A stretch of DNA of 64,000 bases from Amanita rubescens (taxonomy: Eukaryota > Basidiomycota > Agaricomycetes > Agaricales > Amanitaceae), in the NCBI GenBank assembly GCA_015039365.1, contig WION01000022.1, positions 351,400 to 415,399 on the forward strand, in the 5' to 3' direction. The notes under the pieces were generated by a model. It did not search any database. It saw nothing but the letters and a program-made list of their open reading frames with translations, and was not told the DNA's origin. The translations under genes were made by a program, and so were the position numbers. The first letter of the stretch is position 1. Every line of letters starts with the position of its first letter. Below, piece by piece: positions 23,122 to 33,300 of the stretch.

Positions 23122-24510
23122 ATGAGTGCGCAATCAAGAATACCCACCGAGATGCTACGCCATATATTCCATTTCCTCCGTGATGCTGATAAACCTATCT
23201 CTCTTGATGTATTGAACAACAGATTCGAGGACCCGCAACACTTTCCGTGGGCTGTTGGTCAAGTTTCCAGGTGCTGGAGATACGCATTTATATCTCACCC
23301 ACCTCTTTGGACCTCACTTTCACTCTACTGGGAGTCTGGTCTCAAAAGGAGCACCGCTTACATCAATGAAATCGACCGACGGACGGCTATATACCTCGAG
23401 CGATCAGGAGCGCTTCCTCTTTCCATATTCGTTTCCACGAATTGTACAAGCATAGAACGTGGTCCTGCAGCAATTATGAGAACGCTAGCATCACGCTCGA
23501 ACCGATGGAAAAAGTTAGAGCTGAGGATAGGCGCCAGGTCCGAGAACGGTTTTCTTCTCGGATGCGAAGGACAACTACCAATCCTTACCTCTCTCAAGCT
23601 CCAGATCGTCAAAGATCGTGTGGCCTCGAATTTCTCCCCGATCTTTGAAGCGACACCAAGCCTTCTTGAACTTGATTTGTCAGAGCGCTTATGGAAAATG
23701 AAGTTCCCTTGGGCACAGTTGACGAAGCTCAAACTATCCGTGTCCTGGACTGATTGCTATCACGACAGCAATGAATGGCACGCATTTCTATCCCAGTTGA
23801 AGAATGTCGAGATATTACAGCTGGGAGTCACGGGCTTTCGTCCCTCATGGACTCCTCCTCCCCCGTTTCCAGCCGTACTCCTTCCTCGCCTCTCATGCCT
23901 AACAATGACATTGATGTATCCTGAGGTATTCTCATGGCTAACGACACCCCTGTTGGAACATCTCCGGATAGACGACTCACTCGTGCATTCGGAGGAATAC
24001 AAGAACGGAATATCTTCTCTAGTCAATCGTTCGTCATGTCGCATTCGGCGATTGACACTCCTGCACGGTCGAACTCATGCAGCGCCCCTGATGTTGGAGG
24101 CGCTGACCAATGTAGAGGAACTCTTCGTCGACGGCCCAGCATATGCGTTCCCTAACATTATACAGTACATTGCAGGGTTTAACAACCATGTTTACCTCCC
24201 CAAATTACGGTTGTTTGAAATGAGATACTGTCCGGCACATAATATCGAGGAGCTTGTTGCAGCAGTATCTCGTCTGCTGGCGGGGCGGGGGCAGGGATCG
24301 AATTTGACACCTGAGAGCCGGAACAATGCGTTACTCGAGAAATTAGTGATCCAGTTACAATGGTGCTCGTCCTGCGGGATATACCTCTCCCGTGACCCAG
24401 GAGGTATTCAGGTCATGGAAACGATTCGGAATTTGCCATCCGATGCTGACATTTACATTGACGATTCGGCCATCAAACGATTCGGGATAAAACCAGGAAA
24501 TGCCGAGTAG
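23122..24510 (+). CDS. F-box protein with LRR-like C-terminal region (1)
   Basis: A single exon gives 462 residues starting MSAQSRIPTEMLRHIFHFL. The F-box spans about residues 7-60 and continues HFPWAVGQVSRCWRYAFISH. The remainder is a divergent leucine-rich-repeat-like solenoid with spaced LP...L..L..L motifs, for example PWAQLTKLKLS and RRLTLLHGR. The family is expanded in Agaricomycetes. F-box proteins recruit substrates to SCF (Skp1-Cul1) ubiquitin ligases, and the C-terminal region would choose the target, which is unknown here. The frame is open further upstream to a TTG, but the ATG at 23122 aligns with the paralogues and is preferred. Confidence 0.85.
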   Translation: MSAQSRIPTEMLRHIFHFLRDADKPISLDVLNNRFEDPQHFPWAVGQVSRCWRYAFISHPPLWTSLSLYWESGLKRSTAYINEIDRRTAIYLERSGALPLSIFVSTNCTSIERGPAAIMRTLASRSNRWKKLELRIGARSENGFLLGCEGQLPILTSLKLQIVKDRVASNFSPIFEATPSLLELDLSERLWKMKFPWAQLTKLKLSVSWTDCYHDSNEWHAFLSQLKNVEILQLGVTGFRPSWTPPPPFPAVLLPRLSCLTMTLMYPEVFSWLTTPLLEHLRIDDSLVHSEEYKNGISSLVNRSSCRIRRLTLLHGRTHAAPLMLEALTNVEELFVDGPAYAFPNIIQYIAGFNNHVYLPKLRLFEMRYCPAHNIEELVAAVSRLLAGRGQGSNLTPESRNNALLEKLVIQLQWCSSCGIYLSRDPGGIQVMETIRNLPSDADIYIDDSAIKRFGIKPGNAE

Positions 24511-24903
24511 GAGGGGGGACGTGTATAGTTGGATACATTGACTCGAAAAATGTTGGCCCTTTGTAGGTTCACTGTACAACCACAGTTTCGCAACACTCAA
24601 AGTATATACTAATAGTACTCGTATCGCTTATAGCTTATCTTGTAACTTCCCTTTGATCTCCTTTGTCTGCTCCCAAATACAATATTTAGCATGCTCCTCA
24701 CTGACCGTAAGGATACGCCCATACTTCGAGCCGATAGATGCCTATTTATTCCACGACGCATGTTTTGGGGCCGTGGTCCTTCCGATGGGGTTCCTTTCGT
24801 GCTTTAGTTTAACGTTCAAATCACATCGTTTCCAAGTCATGCAAATACTAATCATTCATTCTCGTCATTGGACAAAGAGTTCAAGGCATAACCGCTACGG
24901 AAA
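24511..24903. other. Convergent 3' region
   Basis: This is the 3' flank of an F-box gene and of the binding-protein gene, which converge. It contains TAGCGGTACTC-like sequence (here AATAGTACTCGTATCGCTTA) that recurs after the F-box genes at 29950 and 31755, so the 3' flank was duplicated along with the genes. No gene is seen. Confidence 0.4.
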
Positions 24904-26042
24904 CTAATTGCAAATATTGGCAACCAACATCAATCGCTCCCCATTCGTTGGAGCAGGGGTATACAAGGCCTCTCCGTTCTTCATGAACGTTGCAACAACT
25001 TCCTGTCCACCATTATCACTGATTACCCAGTCCATGAAGCTAGAAGCCAAGTCCTGTTGAGGCGCATTAGCTCCCTGCAAACAATGAGCCGGGTTCAGTA
25101 GCAGCTGCTGTGGGTCATCCTCATCGCCCCGTTTGTAGATGTTAAGAGCATCCGTAACCTGCGACGGCGACGAAAGCCAGGTGCCGCGATCAGTCAACGT
25201 GTATTCATTCAAGACCGACGCTGCCTTGAGCGCCTGGAGTGGGAATCGCGGGTATTGGTGATACCAATTCGAGTACGTTAAGGCCCACGGAACCTGACCG
25301 ATCGTGGTGAACAACAAGCTTTCTTTAATGTTGGTCGCACTCTTGTCATATCTAGAAAGGAATCGGGTTGCTGGTCGGTCCGATGGCGGGGTCTATAGAA
25401 GCAAAGTTAAACGTAAGTGTATGATCATCGGCGGAGATTACTAACCGAGACATCCGCATTCCCTTGGGTCACAATTCTGTTCAATGAATCATAGAGATCG
25501 GGGGAGTCGGTCAAGTTAGCAGGATCTGATGTAGGGCCGACGAGGTAAAAATGGTCCTATATATCATTTAATGCGCCATTAATGGGCCGGCGATGCTGGT
25601 GAACTCACTTGGAAGGCATATTCCCTTCTTGTCGCATATTCTGTGCTCATGGCCTGCTCTTCAGCCATTTCGTTATAGGTGACTGCAATATCGACGTCGC
25701 CAGCCTGCAAAAAAGCAAGCGATTGGGTCGTATCTCCCAGATACCAGTCAACCTGTATTGATTTTGTTTGTTCGGTTCCATATAATATCCATGCTCGTCA
25801 CAACGTACGTAAAATGGCTCTGTCCCGTTTGCGACGCTGTCATCGATGAATTTGAGCGCCCATGCCTCGATGAGGCCGGATTGCCCTGCTCCTCCGTTGG
25901 CTATGCTCAAAGAACGAGTGCCGCTTGTACCGTACCGCGCCGTGTAATTTAGACCGCACGACGAGTCGTCAGTAGTCCGAGCAGAGACGAGAGTGAGAAA
26001 GAAGGCAAGAATCAAAGCTGCGGAGGCAAAAGATTTGACCAT
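24904..26042 (-). CDS. Secreted tungstate-binding-type periplasmic-binding-like protein
   Basis: Four exons (26042-25809, 25752-25609, 25556-25446, 25392-24904) give 325 residues, with all junctions in phase 0. A signal peptide is clear: MVKSFASAALILAFFLTLVS-A. The mature part reads YGTSGTRSLSIANGGAGQSGLI, then VDWYLGDTTQSLAFLQAGDV, DIAVTYNEMAEEQA, DHFYLVGPTSDPANL, then FLSRYDKSATNIKE. These segments follow the type-II periplasmic binding fold of bacterial TupA/WtpA proteins, which bind tungstate or molybdate for ABC importers. Fungal homologues exist and are usually described as extracellular tungstate-binding proteins. No partner ABC transporter lies nearby. Ligand and role in the fungus are not established. 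The family is bacterial in origin, so old horizontal transfer is likely, but the four fungal introns show it is well settled. Confidence 0.8.
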
Positions 26043-26816
26043 CGTAGCAGACACCCGAATAGCGTCGAGGCCCTCATGCCTCACACAGCGTGGTTTTTAT
26101 ACGAAAACCGGAAAGAAGAGCCTTGTTTACGTTTACTGCAACTATATTTACTAAGTTCAAAACACCCGAATAGTGGCTTGAGAATGCACGCACCGAAATA
26201 TTGGTAGATACCTCGCATACAGTAAATTTTGACTGGGCAACTCAATCCAGCAAGTTGAAGGCTTGCCAGTCGGAACTACCGTGACCTGAACGCTGAGTCG
26301 TTGACCGTGTGCAGACAGAATTCTCTTGGACAGTAACAATAGTAGCCACTACCCCTGTCGTAGTAGTAGCAGATGTGCTGGCAGTGGTTCGGCCACGCTT
26401 GGCATCAGGACCCCAGATACTACAACTGTGGTAAACCTTCTAACCATCACCTCATCTATTTGAATGGCGAGAAGGAGGCCAAAGGCACTGAAGCAGGCAC
26501 GCGAGGAGAAGACGTGATGGATGCAGTGAGAGTGATGGATATGAGATGACAAGGGGCTTGAAGAATGTTGGTTGTTTGTAGGTTTAGTACGACACGATCT
26601 TATTACCGTCAAGAGTGGTTTCTGACGATTTTCTTGATTAGTAAGACAACGGCAATTGCCGAGCCGCGACTTGCCAAGCAGAAACAAACATCCGCGCGGC
26701 TGTACATGCGTCCCGTGTCGGAAACACCGCAGTCTGAGTCGCCAATCCGGTTGCATTCGTTTTAAAGAATTGGCCTCGGATCTCCGCTTGGGCCCATACC
26801 ACTCCATTGCAGCAAA
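26043..26816. other. Intergenic region, unresolved
   Basis: This is the upstream region of two divergent genes. A 152-residue minus-strand frame spans 26349-26807. In another frame the stretch near 26330-26400 reads as Ser/Thr-rich (TTASTSATTTTGVV), which could be part of a small exported protein. No complete gene model with a start, signal peptide and stop could be built, so none is called. Confidence 0.3.
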
Positions 26817-28232
26817 ATGATCAGTGCCCAGGCAAGAGTCCCCACCGAGATCCTAGGCGAAGTGTTTCACCTCCTCCATAACCCAGACGTTCCTATCCGT
26901 CTTGATGAACTGGGTAACATTTCTGGGCTCCACTTCTTTCCATGGGCTGTTGGACAGGTTTGCAGGCGCTGGAGAAACGCATTTATATCCCACCCACATC
27001 TATGGACCTCTCTTGCTCTGCGCTGGCATTTCGATCGCGACAGAAGTGCTGCCTATATTGCTGAAACCAATCGACGTACGGCTATTTACGTCGAGCGATC
27101 TGGACGGCTACCTCTTACTATATCCATCTCTTTATCCGGCACAAAAGAAAGGCGTCCTTCAGAAGCTATCAAAACACTGGTATCGTGCTCTAAACGATGG
27201 AAATTGCTAGATATATGCATAGATGCCGAGTCCGATATGGAACTCCTCAAATGCAAAGGAAACTTGCCAAATCTCACTACTCTCATGATGACAGGCGATG
27301 TAGCCTTGAATCCCCGACTCTCCAGTATATTTGAGGTTACGCCGCGCCTTACGTATTTTCATGTGTCAAGGCGCATAGGAAAAATCGCGCTCCCTTGGGC
27401 ACAATTGACGAGGTTCAGGATACTTATACGTTGGGAGCATTATTGTGAATACGGCGACGAATTGTGGCCAGCTGTACTTCAGTTACAAAATGTCGAGACG
27501 CTGGAACTCCTCGGAGTGCCAAACTTCCCTTCCTTTGGAGCCGCTCCTCCCAGATTTCCAGTACAACTTCCGCGTCTTTTATCCCTTGAAACCACACTGG
27601 GCTATTGCGAGATGTTCTCATGGTTCGTCGCACCATCGCTGGAACATCTCCGGATAGACGATCGCCACGACTCTTGGGATGAACATGCGACACATCGCAT
27701 CTGGAACGGGGTGTTTTCTCTGATCAATCGGTCGTCATGTTGTGTTCGCCGATTGACACTTCGCCAATGTACATTTGGTGCGGCGCCCGAGATGTTGGAG
27801 GCGTTTGCCAGTGTGGAGGAACTCATCATCGAGCGCCCGACAAAAACTTTCCCGACCCTTTTACGATACATCGCAGGGTTTAACGACAAAATCTACCTTC
27901 CCAAGCTGCGGGTGTTAGAGATGAGATATTGTCCCGGGCATAATATCGAGGAGCTCGTTGCAACAATGTCTCATTTTTTGGAAGAGCGAGGCAAAGGATC
28001 GAGATTGGCACCTACTAGCTGTGTGCCGCTCGAGAGATTAGTGATTCAGCTGGAATGGTGTTCATGGTGCCCCTGCTATCGCAAAAGTGCTGACATCCCC
28101 TGGAAGGCCTTGGAAGCGATTCGGAGTCTGCCATCTGATGCTAACATTAATATTTACCTTTACGATTCGGAGGTCAAACGATCAGACCCACGTCCACCAC
28201 CTTGGAGTGATCTGGATTTCCCTTACGTTTAA
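26817..28232 (+). CDS. F-box protein with LRR-like C-terminal region (2)
   Basis: A single exon gives 471 residues, MISAQARVPTEILGEVFHLL. The F-box continues HFFPWAVGQVCRRWRNAF. The shared family landmarks follow in order: RRTAIYVERSGRLPLTI, PWAQLTRFRI, FSWFVAPSLEHLRIDD, FSLINRSSCCVRRLTL, LRYIAGFNDKIYLPKLRV and YCPGHNIEELVATMS. It is predicted to be an SCF substrate adaptor with unknown target. It follows the binding-protein gene divergently and begins a head-to-tail run with the next two family members. Confidence 0.88.
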   Translation: MISAQARVPTEILGEVFHLLHNPDVPIRLDELGNISGLHFFPWAVGQVCRRWRNAFISHPHLWTSLALRWHFDRDRSAAYIAETNRRTAIYVERSGRLPLTISISLSGTKERRPSEAIKTLVSCSKRWKLLDICIDAESDMELLKCKGNLPNLTTLMMTGDVALNPRLSSIFEVTPRLTYFHVSRRIGKIALPWAQLTRFRILIRWEHYCEYGDELWPAVLQLQNVETLELLGVPNFPSFGAAPPRFPVQLPRLLSLETTLGYCEMFSWFVAPSLEHLRIDDRHDSWDEHATHRIWNGVFSLINRSSCCVRRLTLRQCTFGAAPEMLEAFASVEELIIERPTKTFPTLLRYIAGFNDKIYLPKLRVLEMRYCPGHNIEELVATMSHFLEERGKGSRLAPTSCVPLERLVIQLEWCSWCPCYRKSADIPWKALEAIRSLPSDANINIYLYDSEVKRSDPRPPPWSDLDFPYV

Positions 28233-28510
28233 AGTTGGCTTGGAGAACGCACATGTTGGCCCTCTCGACGTTCACGATGTGACAACCCCGTTGGTTTTAC
28301 CTACAGAACTCAAAGTAAATACTCTTTACGGTACTCGATGCTAATCATATCTGACCCGGTGATCGACTTGTCCACTCCAGTCAGCAACCGTCAAGTCCGT
28401 CGTTCAGGCGTAAATTGCTCTACTAAAAGGGGCGGATTGTTTATACGTATTTTGGTGAAAATTATTTTGTCTTCGCCTCGAAACGTGCACCCCTAAACCC
28501 AAACTCAGTC

Positions 28511-29833
28511 ATGACTCCGGTGGTAGGCATCGAAACAATACCGATAGAAATTCTATGCGATATATTCAGTCTTCTCAGAGGCAACCAACCTATCTATCTC
28601 GGTACATTGGACTCCGCGCAGGGATTTCCGTGGGCTGCCGCTGGGCAAGTTTGCAGGCGCTGGAGAGAGACATTTATATCCCACTCGCCTTTATGGACCT
28701 ATCTTTCCCTATACTACCCCTGCGGAAGTGCTGCACATATGGCTGAAACCAACCGACGCACTGTCATATACATCAAGCGATCTAGACAGCTACCTCTTAC
28801 CATAGAGATATATGGACATCCTTCTTCGGAAATCATGACTACACTGGTGTCGTGCTCGAACCGATGGAAAAATCTATACCTGCAGGATAACGAATCCTTC
28901 ATGGATTTCTTCCTCGGATGCAAAGGGAACCTACCGATTCTTACCTCTCTCACGATCAGAGGTCATGTGGCCTCGAATCTCTCCAGTATATTCGCAATTA
29001 CGCCGTGCCTTACCGAACTTGATCTCTCAGAACCCATACTAGAAAGAAGAATCGCGTTCCCTTGGGCACAATTAACAAAGTTCAGTCTATTTTTGCATCA
29101 GAGGGATTATGATCGCTCCAGGAACGAACTGTCGCAAATTCTGCCCCAGTTGCAAAATCTCGAGATGCTGCAACTTCTCAGCTGGGGGTTTCCAGACTTC
29201 CCTCGCTCAATAGACTTTCCAGTGGCGCACCTTCCGCGCCTCTTATTCTTTGAAACGTCATTGGATCATTTCGAGGTGTTCTCATGGTTCATTGCACCAT
29301 ATCTGGAACATCTCCGGATACGTGACTTCCGGCGCGACTGTTCGAATGGATGCGCGACATATCCCAACTGGAACGGGGTATTTTCTCTGATCAATCGATC
29401 GTCATGTCGTGTTCGCCGATTGTCACTTCTCCAAGGTATATTTGTTGCGGCGCCCGTGATGTTGGAGGCGTTAGCCAATGTGGAGGAGCTCATCATCGAG
29501 TACCCGATGAATACTTTCCCGACCATTTTACGATACATCGCAGGGTTTAACGACCACATCTACCTTCCCAAGCTGCGGGTGTTAAAGATGAAATATTGTC
29601 CAGAGCATAATATCGGGGAGCTCGTCCTAACAATATCTCAGTTTTTGGAATCGCGAAGCAAAGGATCGAGATTGGCGCCCGCTAGCTGTGTGCCACTGGA
29701 GCAATTAGTAATTCAGCTGGAGTGGTGTCCTCACTGCAAGTTAACCCCCGACCCCGGAAATATTGATATCCCCTGCAAGGCCTTGGAGGTGATTCGGGAT
29801 GTCCCGTCTGATGCTGACATTTACATACATTGA
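28511..29833 (+). CDS. F-box protein with LRR-like C-terminal region (3)
   Basis: A single exon gives 440 residues, beginning MTPVVGIETIPIEILCDIF. The F-box reads GFPWAAAGQVCRRWRETF. Family landmarks are PWAQLTKFSL, FSWFIAPYLEHLRI, FSLINRSSCRVRRLSL, ILRYIAGFNDHIYLPKLRV and YCPEHNIGELV. The 150 bases before the ATG, ending ACCCAAACTCAGTC, are closely repeated before the damaged copy at 30300. This dates the duplication as recent and identifies 28511 as the likely parental or sister copy. It is a predicted SCF adaptor with unknown target. Confidence 0.88.
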   Translation: MTPVVGIETIPIEILCDIFSLLRGNQPIYLGTLDSAQGFPWAAAGQVCRRWRETFISHSPLWTYLSLYYPCGSAAHMAETNRRTVIYIKRSRQLPLTIEIYGHPSSEIMTTLVSCSNRWKNLYLQDNESFMDFFLGCKGNLPILTSLTIRGHVASNLSSIFAITPCLTELDLSEPILERRIAFPWAQLTKFSLFLHQRDYDRSRNELSQILPQLQNLEMLQLLSWGFPDFPRSIDFPVAHLPRLLFFETSLDHFEVFSWFIAPYLEHLRIRDFRRDCSNGCATYPNWNGVFSLINRSSCRVRRLSLLQGIFVAAPVMLEALANVEELIIEYPMNTFPTILRYIAGFNDHIYLPKLRVLKMKYCPEHNIGELVLTISQFLESRSKGSRLAPASCVPLEQLVIQLEWCPHCKLTPDPGNIDIPCKALEVIRDVPSDADIYIH

Positions 29834-30299
29834 TTACTCGGTGGTCAGGAGTGAGATTCGGGATTTCCTGGGGTTGGGAGTCATTGGTGAATGTTGATCG
29901 TTTGTAGATTAACAAAACAATGTTGGTTTAGCATGATTCTAACTTGTATATGCCAGCGGTACTCGTATCACTTACTTTTTGGCCCAACTCGCTAATTCGC
30001 CGTCCGATCGGCAGTCGACTTTGAGGCCGAGATCCAAGCTGTTTTCCTGAGTAAATGTTAGCTTCTTTGATCCACGGAACGGCTCTGTTCCGAAATGCGG
30101 TCAATAGTATGCTTAGTTTCCGTTATTATTTAATAATTTCACAGTGACCCAGTCCGATCGACTTGTCCGAGACGTACTCAAGCAACCGCCGCGTCCGTGC
30201 TCGCCTAAAAGAGGGGCAGATTATTTGTACGTATTTTGGTGAACTTTTCGTCGTCCGATTCGCCTCAAAACGTGCACCCTCCTATACCCAAACTCAGTC
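29834..30299. other. Duplicated intergenic spacer between F-box copies
   Basis: From 29860 to 29990 it matches the 3' flank at 31675-31790. From about 30150 to 30299 it matches the 5' flank at 28365-28510. The tandem duplication unit is therefore gene plus both flanks. No separate gene is seen. Confidence 0.6.
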
Positions 30300-31660
30300 A
30301 TGACGGTTGTAGGCATCGAAACAATACCAATAGAAATTCTATGCGATATATTCATGTCTTCTCAGAGGCAACCGACCTATCTATCTCGATACATCGGACT
30401 CCGCGCGGGGATTTCCGTGGGCTGCTGGGCAAGTTTGCAGGCGCTTGGAGAGAGACATTTATATCCCACTCGCCTTTATGGACCTCGCTTTCTCTGCACC
30501 TGGATTACGGCCTCTTCAGAAGCGCTTCCTATAACGCTGAAATCAATCGACGCACCGCCATATACATCGAGCGATCTGGACGGTTACCTCTTACCATATC
30601 CATCTCATTACACCCCACAAGCCATAAACATCCTTCACAAACTATAACTACACTTGTGTCGTGCTCAAGCCGATGGAAAAACCTAGATCTGTCCATAAGC
30701 GACAGTTCCGTCATCGATTTCTTCCTCAGATGCAAAGGAAATCTACCGATTCTTACCTCTCTCAAGATCAGAGGTGATGTGGTCTCGAATCTCTCCAGTA
30801 TATTTGAAGCTACGCCGTGCCTTACCGGACTTGATCTGTCTGAGCGCATGGGAAGAATCGCATTCCCTTGGGCACAATTGACAAGGGTCATAATGTTTAT
30901 GCGTTTCCAAGATTACGATCGCTACGGGATCGAATTGTTACAAGTTCTATCCCAGTCACTGAATATTGAGATGCTGCACCTTCACGGTGCGCCGGTCTAC
31001 CCTTGGTACTCATTGGCTATTCGGTCCGATTTTCCAGCGGTGCACTTTCCACGCCTCTTGCTCTTTCAAACCACATTGGGTTATTTCGAGATTTTCTCAT
31101 GCTTCAATGCACCCTCGCTGCAGCATCTCTGGATTGATAACAGCTACGAGGATGTGGCTTGGTCACATCGCAACTGGAACGGGGTACTTTCTCTGATCAA
31201 TCGGTCGACATGTTCCATTCGCCGGTTGACACTTCGTCAAGGTACATTTAGTATGGCACCCGTTTCGTTGGCGGTGCTGGCCAGTGTGGAGGAACTCTTC
31301 ATCATCGAGTGCTCATCACATACTTTCCCGGACATTATACGATACATCGCAGGGTTCGACGGCACCATATACCTTCCCAAGTTGCGGGTGTTAAAGATGA
31401 AATATTGTCCAGGGCATAATATCGAGAAGCTCGTCGTAACAATATCTCAGTTTTTGGAAGTGCGAGGCAAAGACTCGAGATTGGCGCCTGCTAGCTGTGT
31501 ACCACTCGAGCAATTAGTAATTCAGCTGAAATGGTGTTCAAGATTTTGCTCCCGGGGGGTCAGCCGTGACCCCGAAGAAATTGACAAGGCCATGGAAGTG
31601 ATTCGGAATTTCCCATCTGATGCTGACATTTACATTGACGACTCGGAGGTCAAAAATTAG
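30300..31660 (+). pseudogene. F-box gene with frameshifted F-box
   Basis: It aligns with the gene at 28511 from the ATG (30300, MTVVGIETIPIEILCDIF). A one-base insertion near 30355, a three-base deletion near 30425 and another one-base insertion near 30445 put the F-box out of frame with the rest. After that the frame is open to 31660 for about 400 residues, with intact family landmarks (WRETFISHSPLWTSLSL, PWAQLTRVIMFM, LINRSTCSIRRLTL, IIRYIAGFDGTIYLPKLRV). An in-frame ATG at 30331 could give a protein without a usable F-box, which would be an LRR-only product. The body still looks constrained, so the lesion is young or a truncated protein is kept. Sequencing error is less likely because there are three separate indels. 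Confidence 0.75.
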
Positions 31661-33300
31661 ACTATACATCATCTAGTTGGAGTCATTGGCGAATGTTGGT
31701 CGTTTATAGATTCACAATACAACCTTGGTTTAGTAGGATTCTAACTTGTGCGCTAGCGGTACTTGTATCACTTACTTTTTGGCCGTTCCACCTATTTACC
31801 GTGAGAAACCGGAGAAGCTAGTCGCCATTATTATAACTTACTACCCTCGACACCGTATCACACGGCTGTCCACCATACTAGGCAAGACGGATGATTACCA
31901 AACGTCGGATCGCATCCGGCTCTTCGCCCTCGACGCCGTAATCACACGGCCGCCTGACAATGGATGATCACCGGACATCGGATCGCATCCCAGGTCATGG
32001 CCTCTCAATACGTGCCAGCCCACCGGAATCGGCACCAAGCCTCACGGCCAAGAGTACCAAAGAGGAAAAGCAGCTGACGACAAAAGCCGAGGCGTCCTCC
32101 TCGCACCCCTTGCCCGCGCTGTCTAGGACCTTTACACCATACTCTTGAGCTGTTTCACCCGTGCTGTCTAGGACCTTTACACCGCACTCTTGAGCTGTTT
32201 TCACAAGGTATATTCACCCGTCAGATGTTTTGCCCCCTTGGGCCATTAATCAGGATGAGTGTACCTCCTTTCCTAGATGGGAGGGGTCGACAAGCTCCCT
32301 AGCCGCGTCGCTAACTCCTTCTTCATCAGGGGAACAGCTCGCCTTGTCGACCTCCAGCATTTTAGGCCACAAGTCCCTCCTGGGGCTTCGCCCATCCATT
32401 TCGACTCAAGGATCCCGGACTCAAGCACTCAGGCTTTCCCTCTCGCAGACGATCCTTTCCTCAAAAGGATCAGAAGGGTCGACAAGCTCACTGGCCGCGT
32501 CGTTACTAACTCCTTCCTCATCAGGGGAACAGCTCGCCTTGCCGACCCCCAGCGTTTCGGGCCGGGAGTCCCTCCCGGGGGCTTCGCCCATCCGTTTTTA
32601 ACTCAAAGGTTCACTCAAGTGAAAGCTATACCCTTCCCTCTCGTGAACGATCCTTCTCCTTAAAAGACATCTGAGCGTCGAAATGCGTAGATGGTAATTC
32701 TAAGCTAGCCGAGGGATGAGGCGTGGCGTAGAATGTAGTCTAAGTGTGAGGTAGCGAAGTGGCTGTGCCACGGTCTCCCTTCTCTTTCCTGCCACATCAA
32801 GACAGCGAGACCCGACGTGACCGACTCCAGCTCGCTCTCGTGACGCGCCATTAGAGCTCCTCGGTTCCCCTATTTACCGTGAGAAACCGGAGAAGCTAGT
32901 CGCCATTATTATAACTTACTTATTTAATTTTACAGTGGTGATTTCTCGCTATATCACAAACTTCGTCGCTTGTTCAGTGTGTAATTACTCTGTGTAGCAG
33001 TTGCACACGGGGGCGACATTCCCTTTGCACGAACTCAACGGGCAGGACAATGTGCGGGGATTTGCGAGCCTAGTGGAGCTGTGTGGGAAACCCAGGAGCG
33101 CAGCCTCATCCTCACCCCTTGTCCCGCCAAACTCCTTGAAGCACGAGCCAGAGCAAGCTCAGGACGTGCTCTGTTACGCACGTAAGGTTAACTTTACAAG
33201 AGGAAACATGATCTAACCCAGTCCGGCCCTACTAGATCCACCACGCCGCACCGCGTTCAGCTAGGCCTGGCCACGTTTGCATTGTTACACCGCTCGCACC
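31661..33300. other. Gene-free stretch holding a repeat mosaic
   Basis: Between the damaged F-box gene and GDT1 there is no convincing gene. Open frames at 32230-32663 arise from an internal duplication and have low-complexity Ser/Ala composition. The main content is the direct-repeat-flanked mosaic at 31786-32920, listed separately. From 32921 to 33300 there is a TATTTAATTTTACAGTGG stretch resembling the spacer at 30128-30150, then the GDT1 promoter. Confidence 0.5.
31786..32920. repeat. Direct-repeat-flanked mosaic of tandem duplications
   Basis: A block of about 56 bases (containing TTACCGTGAGAAACCGGAG and ending ATTATAACTTACT) occurs at about 31786-31842. It recurs at about 32864-32920, identical but for one indel. 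Inside, three separate segments are each present twice in tandem. About 80 bases at 31845-32005 contain CGGATCGCATCC. About 44 bases at 32138-32205 contain TGTCTAGGACCTTTACACC. About 190 bases at 32280-32660 contain TCATCAGGGGAACAGCTCGC. No transposase, LTR primer site or terminal inverted repeat is seen. Confidence 0.75.

Noticed and set aside
32230..32663. Two overlapping Ser-rich open frames with an internal repeat
   Set aside because: They come from the 190-base tandem duplication and do not resemble a protein. No start context or splice extension supports a gene.
31786..32920. Solo-LTR or transposon insertion
   Set aside because: No terminal inverted repeats, no TG...CA ends, no primer-binding site and no coding remnant. 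The 56-base flanking repeat is too long for a target-site duplication.
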